From Patagioenas fasciata (lineage: Eukaryota; Chordata; Aves; Columbiformes; Columbidae): DNA of 64,000 bases. Location of the stretch: NCBI RefSeq assembly GCF_037038585.1, contig NC_092520.1, positions 194,811,604 through 194,875,603 of the forward strand, in the 5' to 3' direction. Positions within the stretch are counted from its first letter, which is position 1. Each line of letters opens with the position of its first letter. Position numbers and translations under genes: made by a program. Shown in pieces: positions 48,961 to 61,768 of this stretch. The notes beneath the pieces were generated by a model. The model made no database searches. It had not been told where the DNA came from and saw only the letters and a program-made list of their open reading frames with translations.

Positions 48961-51583
48961 ATAAGCCATTCTTTTTTTGTTATGTTGGATGGAGGAAGCT
49001 GTATTCCAGCTGATGTTTAAAAGAAACGGTACTATGTTCTTCATGCATCATCACAAAGGTGTTGTCAACATAAACAGATAAAATTCATAGCCAGTGTTGC
49101 ACCTCCCCCAATCAACAGGAGAATGGGAAAGTAATTGGTGTTTTGGAAGGGAATTACCACACTATGATATATCAGAGGCAATGCAGCTTGTCTCCTTTGT
49201 TTGGCCCACCACAGAAGGCTTGAGTAGCTCACTGCTTTCCATGAGATAGTTGTTTTCTCCAGCATTAATTAGTGGGTAACTTCTCCAGGATGACTCATGG
49301 GAATAGAGGCAACACCACTGTGCCTTGAAGACTAGCAGAAATGAACAAAATTAATATCTTTGTGGATGCTGAAATTGTACAAGGAAAGAAGAAAGAACAC
49401 TCAAGCATATTTTGAGTATGAAGAATGACGAACAATAATACAAATTCAGCGTCGGATGACTCTCTTCTGTTGATATCTCCCAGAATTTTTTGGTCCATAT
49501 ACCACAGTCTTTGTGACATTTTAGAAAGATATGTGTCAGAAATATGGGTCATATCAGCAGACAAATTATTAATGGCCTATGATTAAATTATTACTTTTGC
49601 AACTTTGTATTTATTCTCCAACTTAATGAGCATTAATTCTGGGTGCTGAAATCAAATTATTGGAAGAGATTTATGTCTTTTTTTTGAAATATCCAAAGTG
49701 GTGTAGCCAATATGTAGATTTAGGCCATCTTTTCAGCAGGCACTGAAGAGATTTTCATTGTTATTTATCTCTTCCAGTATTCAAAAATTTCCTACTGAAA
49801 TCAAAGCAAAGACTTAAAAACCTACTATGCAATCATCACGAGCAACAGAATTTAGCCTCACATTTGTAAATATGTGTTATTTTTTTATAGGCAGAAGTTA
49901 AAGGCAACAAAATTTACCGTTTTAATCAGTCATTTGACAACACAGGGCTCAGAAAAGCAATTAACAACATATGAAGCATAGAAGAAGCACACACAATTAG
50001 GAAGACAAACAATAGAATAAAGACTATCTCCTCTGGAGAAAAGTAAATTGTAATTTCCCTGCCACCTGAATTTGGTTCATTACTGAAGAGAATGCTAAAG
50101 ATCTCCCTAATGACAGAAAATCATCAGACCGTAAGGAAAGTATATAATACTACATCTGCTCCATTAAGAATGACAGCTATAATTCTTTTGAACATAAAGC
50201 TTTAGTAAATAACTTACTGTCAGTCTATCTAGAAATAATAATCTTACCACTCCTTGAATTTCAGTGTGAACTTCAGCAGCCTAAATCTGCTTTAGCTCAG
50301 TAATGCTTTAGAAAGACCAAATCCAAGCTAAAAGAGGGAATTCAAAACTACAAGGTGAAAACAATTTCTTAAGCTATGTTTTCTAGAATTTATTCTATGA
50401 CAAACTAGGGTCCAATCCAAATCATTTTGTAGAGAGCTCTTACTCAGTTCAGTAAAATTGGGATCAGATACATCTGACATAACACTGCTGCAATATCAAT
50501 ACATTTAGGCATGTATCTCTACATACCATTCCCTTCTATTATACCAATTCTGTATATTCTGCTTGAGCAAAACATTTTTTTAACAGTAATATGATTCCCA
50601 GATCTGTGCTCAACACACTGCCTTTAAGACTACTAGATTGTGTGGCAGATTCTGTAAATTATGTTCTTTCTTGTTAAGCATTATCAGTGAGGAGTAACAC
50701 CTCTGATAGTTGGTACGGGTCTCCTAATAGACCACGTAGTATTGACAGAGTTCATATTCTTGACCAGATACTTTGGACCCCAAATGTTACTATCCTCTTT
50801 GCTTCCTCTGCTGCTTTACACCATGAACTGACTCATTGAAGTCAGCAAGGTTGCACATAAATAGAGAAAACCATGTAATCCTTGGTAGTAATGAGCTGAT
50901 CCTACAACAGTTTTCAAATCAGGAAATTCCGCCTGAATTAGGAATTAATACTTCCTTTTCAGTACAGGTCAAAGTCATACCAGCGCTAGAAATATCTCTC
51001 ATAAAAATGGAATTTTAAAACAAGTTCTTGTGCAGTGAATATGCTGTAACAATGACATGACCTACACATTTTATCATCTTTGAAATATTTTCTCCATTAC
51101 CCAACTACTTAAAGATTTTTTTAAAAGGGTTTATAGAAAAGGATTGTTTCATTTTGTTGTTCTTTTTAAGATTTTCCTAAAGAATAGATCCATCTTGAAA
51201 GTTTATCATGAATGTTGAGTTTTATCTTTTTTAATTAGAGGACGAAAACAGTTGCCTTTGTAGTCTGCTAGCTCTTTGAACTGCTTTTGAATCAAGATCA
51301 GAGACTACAACAAAAGAACTTCCTACTGTACAGTTTTATACCATTCTATGTGAGATGTTTACCATGTTAAAAATCTTAATATTATTCCACATTTGCAGCA
51401 CTAAAAAGAGACAAATGTGGATTTTTGGCTGTCATTTCTCTCCATAGTTTGCTGGACGAAAAATATGTTTACAATATGTTTACAGCAGCAAACTTCATTT
51501 ACTAAAAATAATGTTTCGCAGAAGGGGAACTACATTGTTTTAAGTTTTCTTGCTGTTGTTCAAAGCAAATAATATATATATAG
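48961..51583. other. Unassigned AT-rich DNA
   Basis: No gene or recognisable repeat. The minus-strand frames at 49065-49265 and 49295-49564 carry no motif I know. Confidence 0.55.
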
Positions 51584-51658
51584 TAAAAAAAAAAAAAAAA
51601 ACAAAAAAACAACACAACAAACCAAACCAACCAACCAAAGAAAAACCAAAACCAAAAC
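51584..51658. repeat. A/C-rich tract, poly-A plus (AACC)n-like
   Basis: Poly-A (about 51584-51600) runs into AAAC, AACC and CCAA units with almost no T or G. It is the reverse-complement type of the T/G tracts elsewhere in the window. Confidence 0.88.
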
Positions 51659-51879
51659 TAAAATGGAAAATGTATCTGAAGAAAACCCCAGTCCCCAAAT
51701 AATCAGAAAAATAGTAAAATTAAAGACAAATATGATTTTTTGCTACCAGTCCACGTTTAGGACTCTTTTCCTTTTACAGATGTTCATTTTCCTTCCCAGT
51801 AACCTAAATACTTTGAGCTCTTGGGATTGTTCATGCCTCGCATATTTTTTCCTTGTGGTTTTAATTTGCAGTGAGCTGG

Positions 51880-52560
51880 GCTGTTAATGCAACTGCAAGC
51901 GAGTGCAGGCCAGCGCGCAGGGGAGATGAAAGTGGCAGCCGTGCCTCCCGTGGGGAGTCGCCGTGACCTACTTCCAGGGCAGCCAGACATAACACGGAAA
52001 CCACGTGCTCCCACCCGCCGTCACAACAAACCATTAAAAGCAGCAGCTTAAGACTGATTTAGGACCCTCCGGTCTTTAAGTGGTGTCTGACTTTTTTGAT
52101 CTGCTAACTTATCACAGGTGGATGAAAGGGGATCTCGGAGACAATTAACTGTGAATTCGACAGGTTCACTGTTACAGAAGGGGACAGCTAGTATTTTATC
52201 TAGGAAAGCATTAAAAAAGCAGCATTTAATGATTGCCATGGCAAAGGTATGAATGAAAAGCAGAGGATGAAAACATGCTCTGCTTAATAGCCATGCAAAA
52301 ATTCTGCCCTAAGTGTCACATCCTCCTGATTAAATTTTCAGTTCAACCCTCGATAATGTTGTGTTTCAACAGCATTAAATATTCTTTGACAAATACAAGC
52401 ACAAGCGCAGCTAAAAATGGCTGGGAAAACATCATGCATAACAAAACTCCAGCAATGGCTGTGAAAGTCATCATTTTCAGTAAACAAACTAGCTATATCT
52501 TGTTCAATAAACCTAATAATTTTAGAAAAAGTATTCCAGACTGACTAGGTTAATATTTAA
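51880..52560. promoter_or_regulatory. Candidate conserved noncoding element with CpG-rich edge
   Basis: The left 190 bp (about 51890-52080) is clearly GC-rich, with about a dozen CpGs, unlike the AT-rich surroundings. The remaining ~480 bp is high-complexity with TTAATGATTGCC, GACAATTAACTG, CTAACTTATCACAGGTGG and GCATTAAA-type motifs and no repeat signature. No open frame with a recognisable protein crosses it. It looks like a developmental enhancer or an unannotated promoter/first exon with a small CpG island. Of the regulatory candidates here it is the strongest by eye. Confidence 0.38.
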
Positions 52561-54714
52561 GGTTATTCTTTCATGGCCTTCACATGATCTTAGTATTATA
52601 CTTAGCAAAGGCTGAGACACTGAGGTAAGATACCCATGGCAATACCTTCAGAGGTAGCCAGATGAAGTTTCTCGCCATGGATTTTCAAAGTAACTATTCT
52701 TTACTAAACACTAATTACTGTTATTATTATTTTGAGAAATGTTATTGTTAATTTTGAATAGCATCAAAGTACATAATTTCAGGTCAACAGCCACTATTCC
52801 TTATCCCACAAATTCCTTATTCCACATGAAAAAAAAAGGATGAGAATTACACTTTTTTTCTTTGACCATGGATTTTTTTCTTTCTTGAAATAGAAAGTTG
52901 GTACATGAAGTCATCAGACAATAAAAGTCCACCCCTACTGTATGCTTAACCACTGAACCAATATGTCTTTTTAAAGCTCCTTCATATGAGAATCGATAGG
53001 TTTGGCTGAACAGATGACTGCTGCTGCCTGTGGTAGGTAGTGATTTATTGGCAATTTGTAAGAAAGGGAAAGTCGTAAAACATTTCATTTAATGTATTTT
53101 TTTATTTATAGCTAAGGCAACTGAAAAAAAATGCTGTTCTCTGATTTTATGAATTAAGAATATATAATACTGCACTGACTATAATAGGACAAAAAAGTAT
53201 CTTTTCCATAGAAAACAGAAAATCCTTTCCTTTCTTCCATCTTAAAATCCAGTCCTTATAAGATGCAACTAAGTGTGTTACTGGAGGGGCCACATGTCAG
53301 CTGAAGTTCTGCAGTTGCTGACATGTTTGCCCCAGTCCCCTGACACACCTAAATATATGCTGATTTTGCTCATTGTAGGACAAGTGATTCTCAAAGACAA
53401 GGTAAAGAGAGATAGATAAACAGGAAAACAAACCTGCTCACAAATGTAGGCAGCTGCACCAGGACCACCTGGCTTAGAGGAATTACAGCAAGAGGAGCCC
53501 ATTGCTCTGGTGCAGTTGGCTCTACAGTGAGCAGCCTCACACTGGGCTGTTTCTTAGTATGGGTCTGCTTTTTTTAGTCTCTCCAGGACTCTAGATCTGC
53601 TGTGATGCAGTATCTTGCCTTTGGGCATGGTAAGCTCTCAAAATAAAGAAACAGCAGAACTGGTAGGATGACTTGTATTTGCTAAATCTCCGTGTTTACA
53701 TCACTTTAGCTTCTTAGGACAGTCTCCAGATGTAGCCTGACTTTCTGCTCCCATGTTAATTGCATCCCTCTCTGCAAGGGATGTCGCTTACTTGTAATTT
53801 TTTTTTAATATTACAATCACTTTCAAGTCTTATATCTGATACAGTCCTAGAAAAAAAGTAACATAGGAGACTGATTCCAAAGTATGTATTTTTTTAAGAA
53901 GGCAAAAAACATTTTTAAAAGATAAATTAAAATGTAACTGATCAAAATCTCTCCAACTAGTGGATTTTTTTTTCTTTTTTTTTTTTTTTTTTGAGTGTAC
54001 ATTCCCCAAAGAATAAGGAAGAAAATAAGGGAATCTCTACACTGTTGGAGGTAACCATTGCTTGTAAAACACTCTTTCAACCTTCTTACTCTGTTTCAGT
54101 TATTTGTATTATTGATTGGATCATAAATAATAAATATCTTCTAAACTTTTTGGTGTTCCAGTTAAGTAAATGCTAAGCTGTTGTCATGTGGTCTCTGCCT
54201 GTGCTGCCTTCGTCCCTGCCCATGTATTTTGCCAAACTTCATGACAACATCCTTTTCTGCATTTAGGATTCCTTTAGAAGACTGGGCATGCACAAGTGGA
54301 GCCCTGATGCTTTCCAATAGCCTCTCCTATCCAGATAGACTAAATCAAGCATCAGGTTGCCTCTACCTTGAACAACAACCATTGTTGAATTGTCCTCTAA
54401 TGCAGCAGCCCTGAACACACCAATTCCCTCTCTTGGTACTGACATCAGTTATGACTGTTGATTGCACTTTTCTTCCAGAAAGATCTATTTATGAAAATGC
54501 CGACCATGGAATGGCCCCTAAAACATTATCCTTTCCTCTTTTTGGTGCCTTCTAGAGAGCTACTTCTGCCAGAGCGCATTTAAGCGAATGGTAATGTTTA
54601 ATGGCTAGGAAGTAGGAAATAGAAGAAATCATAGAATCATGTAATGCTTCTTTAATTTATGGAATGTAAAAAATGAGAAAAAATATAAGTATGTTTCATA
54701 TTTACCAGTACAAG
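52561..54714. other. Unassigned AT-rich DNA
   Basis: Poly-T lies at about 53966-53992. The stretch at 53270-53650 is GC-balanced but unrecognised. Near 54629 ATCATAGAATCATG resembles a lone reversed CR1 tail repeat. Frames at 54181-54445 on both strands show no known domain. Confidence 0.5.
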
Positions 54715-55275
54715 AAGTGTAACAGGATGCTGGGCTGCGTTATTGCACTCTGCTCAGAGCTTGTCAGGCCACACCTGGTATGCTGTGTTCAGTTTTGGTC
54801 CCTGCTATACAAAAAAGATGTGGACAGGCTGGAGAGGGTCCAGAGAAGGGCCACAAGGGTGGTCAAATGACTGGGAACTGCTGTATAGGGAAAGTTTGAG
54901 AGAACTTGGTTTGCTAAGCCTTGAGAAAAAGAAGGCTTAAAGTAGACCTTATCACCATGTTCCAGTATTTAATGGGTGGCTACAAAGAACATGGAGACTC
55001 CCTTTTTATAAGGAGTCACATGGAGAAGATGAGGGATGATGAGTACAAGTTGCTCCTGGGGAGATTCCAATTGGACACGAGAGAAATTATTCACACTGAA
55101 ACTAATCGACCACTAGAATAATCTCCCCAGGGAAGTGGTGGATTCCCCAACACTGGACATTTTTAAGATTCAACTGGACAGGGTGCTGGGCCATCTTGTC
55201 TAAACCGTGCTTTTACCAAGAAAGGTTGGACCAGATGATCTTTGTGGTCCCTTCCAATCTGTTATTCTATGATTA
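54715..55275 (+). mobile_element. CR1 LINE 3' end, plus strand, with intact tail repeat
   Basis: CR1 phrases occur in order: GGATGCTGGGCTGCGTTATT, TCAGGCCACACCTGGTATGC, GGAGAGGGTCCAGAGAAGGG, CCCCAGGGAAGTGGTGGATT, and GGACCAGATGATCTTTGTGG, ending in TCCCTTCCAATCTGTTATTC plus TATGATTATAA. The terminal ATTCTATGATT is the avian CR1 tail. A segment near the left end (about 54752) is shortened relative to the family. Short frames across it are non-coding CR1 shadows. Confidence 0.92.
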
Positions 55276-56354
55276 TAATGTACATTTTTGCAGTACACAG
55301 TTTACCCTTGAATGACCAGTTTAAATAGCAACCTCTTCTATTTAAGGTACAGTGATCCCTAAAATGGTTTGCTCTCATGAGATGGTTCGAAGTCAAGATT
55401 ACTGTACTTGTGTTCTGCTGAATCATACATACTACCAGGCTTGTAGCTTGTCATTTTAATGTCTTAGCAGTCTTTTTGGTATTTAGCAAAAAAATGGAAT
55501 TTATTTCTGCTTTTCACTTGTTTTGCTATTTTTGTCATTTAATATTGCATAATTATTTTTTCTTTCACTCCCCTATCTAATGTAATAGATGTGATAAAGA
55601 ACAATTCAATAACTTTCATTGCAGAGAAAGCTTTAGATGATTTCTCATTCCATGGTTGTTTTCAGAAATGAATACCTATTTATTATTTTTCCAGTTAGTC
55701 TGTTAATATGTAAATTTTCTACAAGAATGTTCTCTTGGTGAAACATGCACATTAACAGAAAGAAAAAAAAAAACCTGATAAAATTAGATTAAATAAAAGT
55801 AATGAAAATTGCACCATTGTTCTTTCATACTGATCTCTTTAAGTTTTTTTCTTATAAACATTTCTTAGACTAGTCTCTCTTTTTACTTCTAGGACTCTTT
55901 ACAAGTCCAAGTATAGTTCCAAGGAAAATAACTAAAGAAGTCAGTTTAGTTTCCATCTTACTTGGCAAATGAAAATTCTGGGGAACTGGAGGCCTGAAAC
56001 AGAACAACAGCTGACTCATTCTGTTTTCTTTTTTCCTTAGAATACAATTTATATCTCAAGGACATAAACAGAAAAAAAACCCCGAGGAATTAAGTATAGT
56101 AGCTGTTGGTTTTGTTGGTTTTGTTTATTTTATTTATATTTTTAAGAAACAACTTCATTATGTGATATTAATCAATATTTCCACAACTTCTCAAAGAAAA
56201 CATTAGAGTAAGATCACAGACAAGTAAAACTATGACATTAGCTAAAACCTTTTGAGGTCTTCAAACAAATGGCAGCCTTGCACAAACTGCAGAGCCTCAC
56301 AGGACTGCTGAAGAATATTCACGTTGTTTCTTCTTTTTTCTCCTCATGCGCTTT

Positions 56355-56388
56355 TAGATATATAGATATATATATAGATAGATAGATA
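56355..56388. repeat. (TA)n/(GATA)n microsatellite
   Basis: ATATATAG units pass into three GATA units on the plus strand. Confidence 0.85.
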
Positions 56389-59300
56389 AAAATGTTGAGT
56401 AGCTCACAATGTTAACAGTAAAGGGGCATGCTTTTAATAAGAAATATTAACGTTCATGAGAAGACTTATAAATGAGATACACCAATTGATTTTGATATGA
56501 TGGTCATTGTCAAGATTAATTTTCAAAACATTTACCTTCCTTGCATTCTGATTAACCAGACATAATTCCTGGATAAGCTGAGAGAAACTGTGATTTGACA
56601 ATCTAAATATGCTTTAAATGAATTCAACTATTTTATGGTAATTGCTGTTAAGTGTGTGTTAATGAGTTGTTTAGACCGCATCTCACTTTGTGCAAAGTTA
56701 TATTCCAACACCGTGAACCCAACAAAAAATCTCAACAGTCCTTAAGTATACATTTGGCATGTGCAAGTCCTTAGGGATGTGAGCTTTTGGTTTTTATTGA
56801 CATATTTCATAGCAGAGCCCTAGACTGCCTTAAGTCTTGACTATGCCAACCACCCTGCCCTCATTTGATTTTCTTCATGTTATTATGATGGAATGTCAAC
56901 TCAGACTTCCTTGTTTTACTGCTTTTAAGTACCAGTCTCAGACGCTAACATCTGCCTCTGTTGTTCTGGCCTTTAATTTAGTCTACTGTCCAGGAAGTGG
57001 CCTATTTAATACCCTCTCCCTTTTAGTTAACTAAACCTAGCTTGAAATTTCTAAAAGGAAACAGCTGCACTTTGGTGAAACAACAAAATCACTGGATACA
57101 CTTCCCTTTCCTTCCTGGGACTGAGGGGGAGGATAGATTGCTAAAACAGAAACAGACATTTTGTGTGCTAGCAGGTGGCTATGCAACCTTTCTTCCACAC
57201 AACATCCAGATTTTGCCTTCACCTAAGATCTGGTCTTATGCATGAAAGAAAATCCTGGCACAATGGACGCCACAAGTAGAAGTCCTTTACATTTCTGAAA
57301 ATAAACAGTTAAAATTGAACTGAAAAGCAATAAAATGTAGTCCAGATTTTTATTTTCCAGTATTCTCCCTGACTTGCTTAGACCACACAGTACATTTTCC
57401 AGAAAAAAATCTCATCTTCCCTAAGAGCCAAGCTGAATAACAGAAAACTGTGGCAGCGTAAAAGCAAACTAACAGGCTCTGTCACTTACTGAGAGAGCAG
57501 AACATCTGGCAGCAGCTACTGACCTCTCATATTATTTCTTAACTTTGTTACTGGGAATTCCAGCTGCAGTCAGGTCCAGTATCCTCATATATTTTGTTGC
57601 TGCTTTTGTGCAATATCATCACAACTCTCCAGTGTAATTATCCGAATAGTGAGCAACTCTTACCAGTGGGGATTCAGGGAAGGGTGAAAAGTTCCCTTTA
57701 GGCTCCAATGCACAAAGTGGTTTTAAGAGAACATGTTATGGGGAGGAAAAGCCTTCCCGTGCTGCCCTCTCATCTGTGGTTTGCAGCTGCATTGGGTGGT
57801 ACTTACATCTGAGGCAGTCTTTCTTTGCAAACAAACTGCACATTCATTATGATTTCTTTTAAAGGCTGGATTCCTCATATTACAGCAACTCTGGTTTGTT
57901 AAAATAATCTTAGTTCTTCTATATCCAGAATATCTTTCTGAGGCTTTTAACAAATGTGGCCAGATTTCTGTCAGACAAGATTAGCTGGAAAAAAAAAAAA
58001 GTATCAGTTTTCTAGGAAGTATAATATGTTGGCCTCTTCTCATCAACAAAGTATGCCACAGTCTGTGTCTTAGCTGTCCGAGACCTTCTCCCTCCCAGCA
58101 AGTGTTGCTGCGGCAGCTGAGTCAGTATTTCAGTACCTAGATATAATATCTGAGACTGGTAGCAAGGTTCTTATTAATGAAATTGCATATCAAGTATATT
58201 TTCAACTTTGACCACATTTTGACAAATGATAATAATATCTTCATACACAGAATTATTTTTCTTTCTTTTCAAACCTGACATCAATATCAAATTTCACGCA
58301 AGCCAGAATCTAGGGAAGGAAGTTCTCTACCTATTACCATAATTCTCAGAGTCAGTTGCTGAAAATTCAGTAAGGAGGATAAGAAATATTTGTCGGGCAA
58401 ATTCAGAGATATGCATTGAAAGACCATACTTGATTGTACTTCACTATTGGATTGTATGTTAAGAGCTGCTTGCCTGCTTGGCATGTTGACACTGTGGTCT
58501 GCTGGGTGATGGACAGGGAGGAGACCACATCCCTTATCACTTCACAGCTTTCTCTAGCACTTCTGCTGCTGGCCTGCAGAGCTGAAGAGATGGTGTGTTG
58601 CACTGGGAAGACAGGAGCTCCCTACACTCCTCTAAGCATATGAATAATGGGATGTGAGGTAAATCTCCCTGAACACTGAAGTAAATCTCAGACTCTGGAT
58701 GAATAAATGGCAACTTCTCATACTATCTTTTTCTCTAGCCGGCTGGCACAATTCACTAAGAACCCTTTAGTTCTTGCCTTCAACTCTTACTAAAGAAATG
58801 GAAACTCACCTCACCTTCTCAGTAGGAATTCATGAAAACGTATGACAATTATTTTTTAACCTTGAACAGATCTACGTTTTATTTCATACTTGTTCACATT
58901 AGGTCATCAGTGAGACTTCAAGAAGCATACATTTAGAGGAACAGCTGGAATAAACTCATTCCCAGGAACAGAAATTACACAGGACACATGTAACAGGTGA
59001 TACAGAAATTTTACAGAGAATGCCACCAGGTACTTCATGACTGTGCAGTTGCTGAAGTCTTTCTTGTGCTTTCCAGTATAGATTTTTCCTAAGGTATGTT
59101 TACCTTGGTATAGGTTCTTGTGCACAACTGCAGTACAATGAAAATCATTGAAATTTTGTGCTGGGTTGTCACTAACTATGATTTTCCAAGGGAGACTTTT
59201 TTGCTACTGGATTTTTAAACCTTTCTATGATGAATTAATAATACAGATGAAATATCTATCCACCATACATAACACATCTATCTTGTTTGGATGTTTTGGA

Positions 59301-59698
59301 CAGTTTAGAAATGTTGATAAGTGGTAGCAGTTCCTCACCAAAGAGCAGAGTATTCAATCATAAAAAAAAAAAAAAAAAAAAGGGAGATTCATAATGCTCA
59401 ACTTCAGACAATTTATTCAGCCAAATGGACTAGCCATACAGCTACATCTACTGTAGGGAACAAAACACGGAGAAAGCAAAGACTCAAGGAAAAGTCCTGT
59501 AATTGCCCCCATTGCTTAATTCTTAGTTCACACTTAATGTGGTTTAGACCTGCTGTCCCAGGTGACAGAGTAAAAACTGTTCCTGTAGGTATTCCCATTA
59601 TAGTTTCAGGCTATAATGTCCTACTCCAATAAGCTTCAACATAGTAATGCAAGCTTATCAAAGTTAGAAAAAATACTCACAAAACAACAATTATTGTA

Positions 59699-59724
59699 CA
59701 GTTATAACTGTTGTAGTTATAACT
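59699..59724. repeat. Paired palindromes CAGTTATAACTG / AGTTATAACT
   Basis: CAGTTATAACTG (59699-59710) is a perfect 12-bp palindrome. Its inner decamer AGTTATAACT repeats exactly at 59715-59724. The CAGTT and AACTG halves match MYB-type sites. Confidence 0.75.
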
Positions 59725-61423
59725 ATCAGTGATGGTAATAACTGGCCTCCAAGGAAGCATTTGCTGCCCAGCCAAGGCCCAGGGCTTAGCATTATTTAGC
59801 ATGGACGTAAGAAGGCCTGACAGCTCAGTCTCTTAATCAGCTTTCAGTTCCTGATCTTGTTTCATTTACTAGTTAGGTGTATCTATAGTCCCCTTCTATT
59901 TCTTTTAATGTCTGTGTAGACATATAGGTTCCACCAGGCAGTGACTCAGGTGACTTTAAATAGATTCACTCTCAACTGTCCATTTGAGAAGACTTGTTTC
60001 CGTTGGCTGAGAAAACAAACCAAGGAAGATATTGGAGTAAATAAGCAGCCTTAGACTGTACGGTCTTATTGCTCACTGTGGTTGCACAATCTTGTCCACA
60101 AAGCTGGCCGAGGTTTTGACAAGTATAAAGGCAGGATGTTTTAATTTGATTTTTGTGCCTATTTACTTTTCTGCTTACTTTCAAAGAATGGAAATGAAAT
60201 TGGAAGAACTCACAATTTTTATCTTTCTCTTTGAGATACACATTTTCTTGTTCAAATTAGTTTGTCATTTATAGCTCCAGTGTAACTGTGGCCTGGAAAA
60301 GTGGCACAGGTAATCAGAAAAATGAAAACTAATTTTGTACAGTTAAATAGACAAAATTTGTACTATGCAAAGCATTTCATAACAGGCTTTTCCTAAGCAA
60401 TGTTTTCAGCAATTTTAGAACAGGCCTGCAACAATTTTAATGCAGGAATTTTGTCTTTTACTTTGGTCTCTGTATAAAATATTGATCTAATATTCTCAAT
60501 CCATTTGATTAAAAAAAAAAAAATTGACAAAACTGTTCCTAGATGCTTTCACAGGCAGTACAGGTGTTAGAAAGAACATCTTCTTGTTCTTAATGATTAA
60601 TTCCTAGACATATTTCTGCAAGAATTAACTACTTACATGTCAGTGTAGCTAAAAAATAAATTCAGGCAGTTATACAATGTGAGAGAAATGACACACCAAC
60701 AGGAAATTACTTCTGATAGTATTGTGTTTCAAATACATCCTTCCTCTCAAATTGTGGGAATAAAATATTTACATACTTATTTTTGAATTTCAGTATGAAG
60801 TTTTCAGAGGTTCTGCTCTCTTTCTTTCCCTCATCTCCAAGATACAGCATATCTGATATTAAAAGACCATAAAATTCAAAATCATACAGGGATCCTTGCT
60901 GTAATCAGCAATACGTGTGTTTGGAATCTAACTTTCATGTTGCTTAGAGCTCAAATAATTTAAAACTATTTATTTGATCAGCAAAAATCTGATATCAGAA
61001 GAAACTGGTGAGAGTGAAATATGTACAGCATAACACTTACTATATTTTCTTTTGTTGTTGTTTTGGGGTTTATTTCTCAATAAATTGTCCATCTTGACTC
61101 TAAAGCAGAGTTTAATTTTTTTTTTTTTTTTTCCTGAGTGTGTTATGAACATGTTATCAAAATGTAATGGTGACACTAGATAGAAGTTTGGAGCCATTGA
61201 AAAGAATAACATGATATCCACCAGTTCAGTTGGGTGAACATTTCAGCATAACAATGTACAAGGCAGTCTTAAAAAGAACTGAAGTTCACATTGAACTAAA
61301 CTTTTTATGCTATTACTTAAAGCTATTACAGAAAATATTCTTTCCCCACATGTAAATAACCAACATTGTATCCAGTGATTCTCAAGGCTGGGCAAGGAAT
61401 CAGTCACAATAGCTGAAAGACAA

Positions 61424-61609
61424 TTGTTTCTTCAGGGAGAGCAGAAAGTTGTGTGCAGCAGCTGGAGCTTTAGGGAAACTGACAAGTTACGTTTTTATGA
61501 CCTGCTTGAAAAAAATCTGTTTCGACATTTCAGGAATTACCACAGCTTCTGGGAGAAGCCGAGCAAACAGTCTGAGCCCAACAAGCCAGTACTCTGTGTC
61601 GAAGTTTAA
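61424..61609 (+). other. Unidentified open frame, possible terminal exon
   Basis: A 61-codon frame opens near TTTCTTCAG/GGAGAG, which would make a fair splice acceptor at about 61436, and ends at TAA (61607-61609). The residues are of mixed, protein-like composition (for example KLRFYDLLEKNLFRHFRNYH) and the DNA is GC-richer than its flanks. I do not recognise a family. There is no polyadenylation signal close downstream that I can point to. Chance or an old transposon remnant are equally possible. Confidence 0.15.
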
Positions 61610-61722
61610 TTAAGCCACCTACTGAGAAAACTACCATAGGGGAAGCTCTTCTCTGAGCATGGTATTTTCAAACCAGTGGAGAGCATCCAGAGAAGACAGC
61701 AGTTTCAACACCCAATATATAT

Positions 61723-61768
61723 GCCCTAGTTCCTATGAATTACACGCCCTATTTCTTATGAATTATGC
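61723..61768. repeat. Two-copy 23-bp tandem repeat
   Basis: GCCCTAGTTCCTATGAATTA followed by CAC (61723-61745) repeats as GCCCTATTTCTTATGAATTA followed by TGC (61746-61768), a slightly diverged duplication. Confidence 0.8.

Larger units (their letters stand above)
55276..61423. other. Unassigned AT-rich DNA with minor simple repeats
   Basis: No gene or transposon recognised in about 6 kb. Minor features are an (AT/GATA)n stretch at 56355-56388, poly-A at 59362-59381 and 60510-60522, and poly-T at about 61114-61131. Open frames (for example 58434-58643, 59321-59632) have no family resemblance. Confidence 0.55.

Noticed and set aside
54263..54445. 60-codon minus-strand frame with fairly mixed composition
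   Set aside because: No recognisable domain, no splice signals at its edges, and the opposite strand is also open.
59362..59381. Poly-A run as the tail of a processed retrogene
   Set aside because: No gene-like sequence, polyadenylation signal or target duplication upstream; homopolymers are common here.
2110..61075. Apparent switch of T/G-rich tracts from plus strand (left part) to minus strand (right part), as a replication or transcription asymmetry
   Set aside because: Plus-strand T/G tracts also occur at about 56105-56130 and 61049-61070, so the pattern does not hold.
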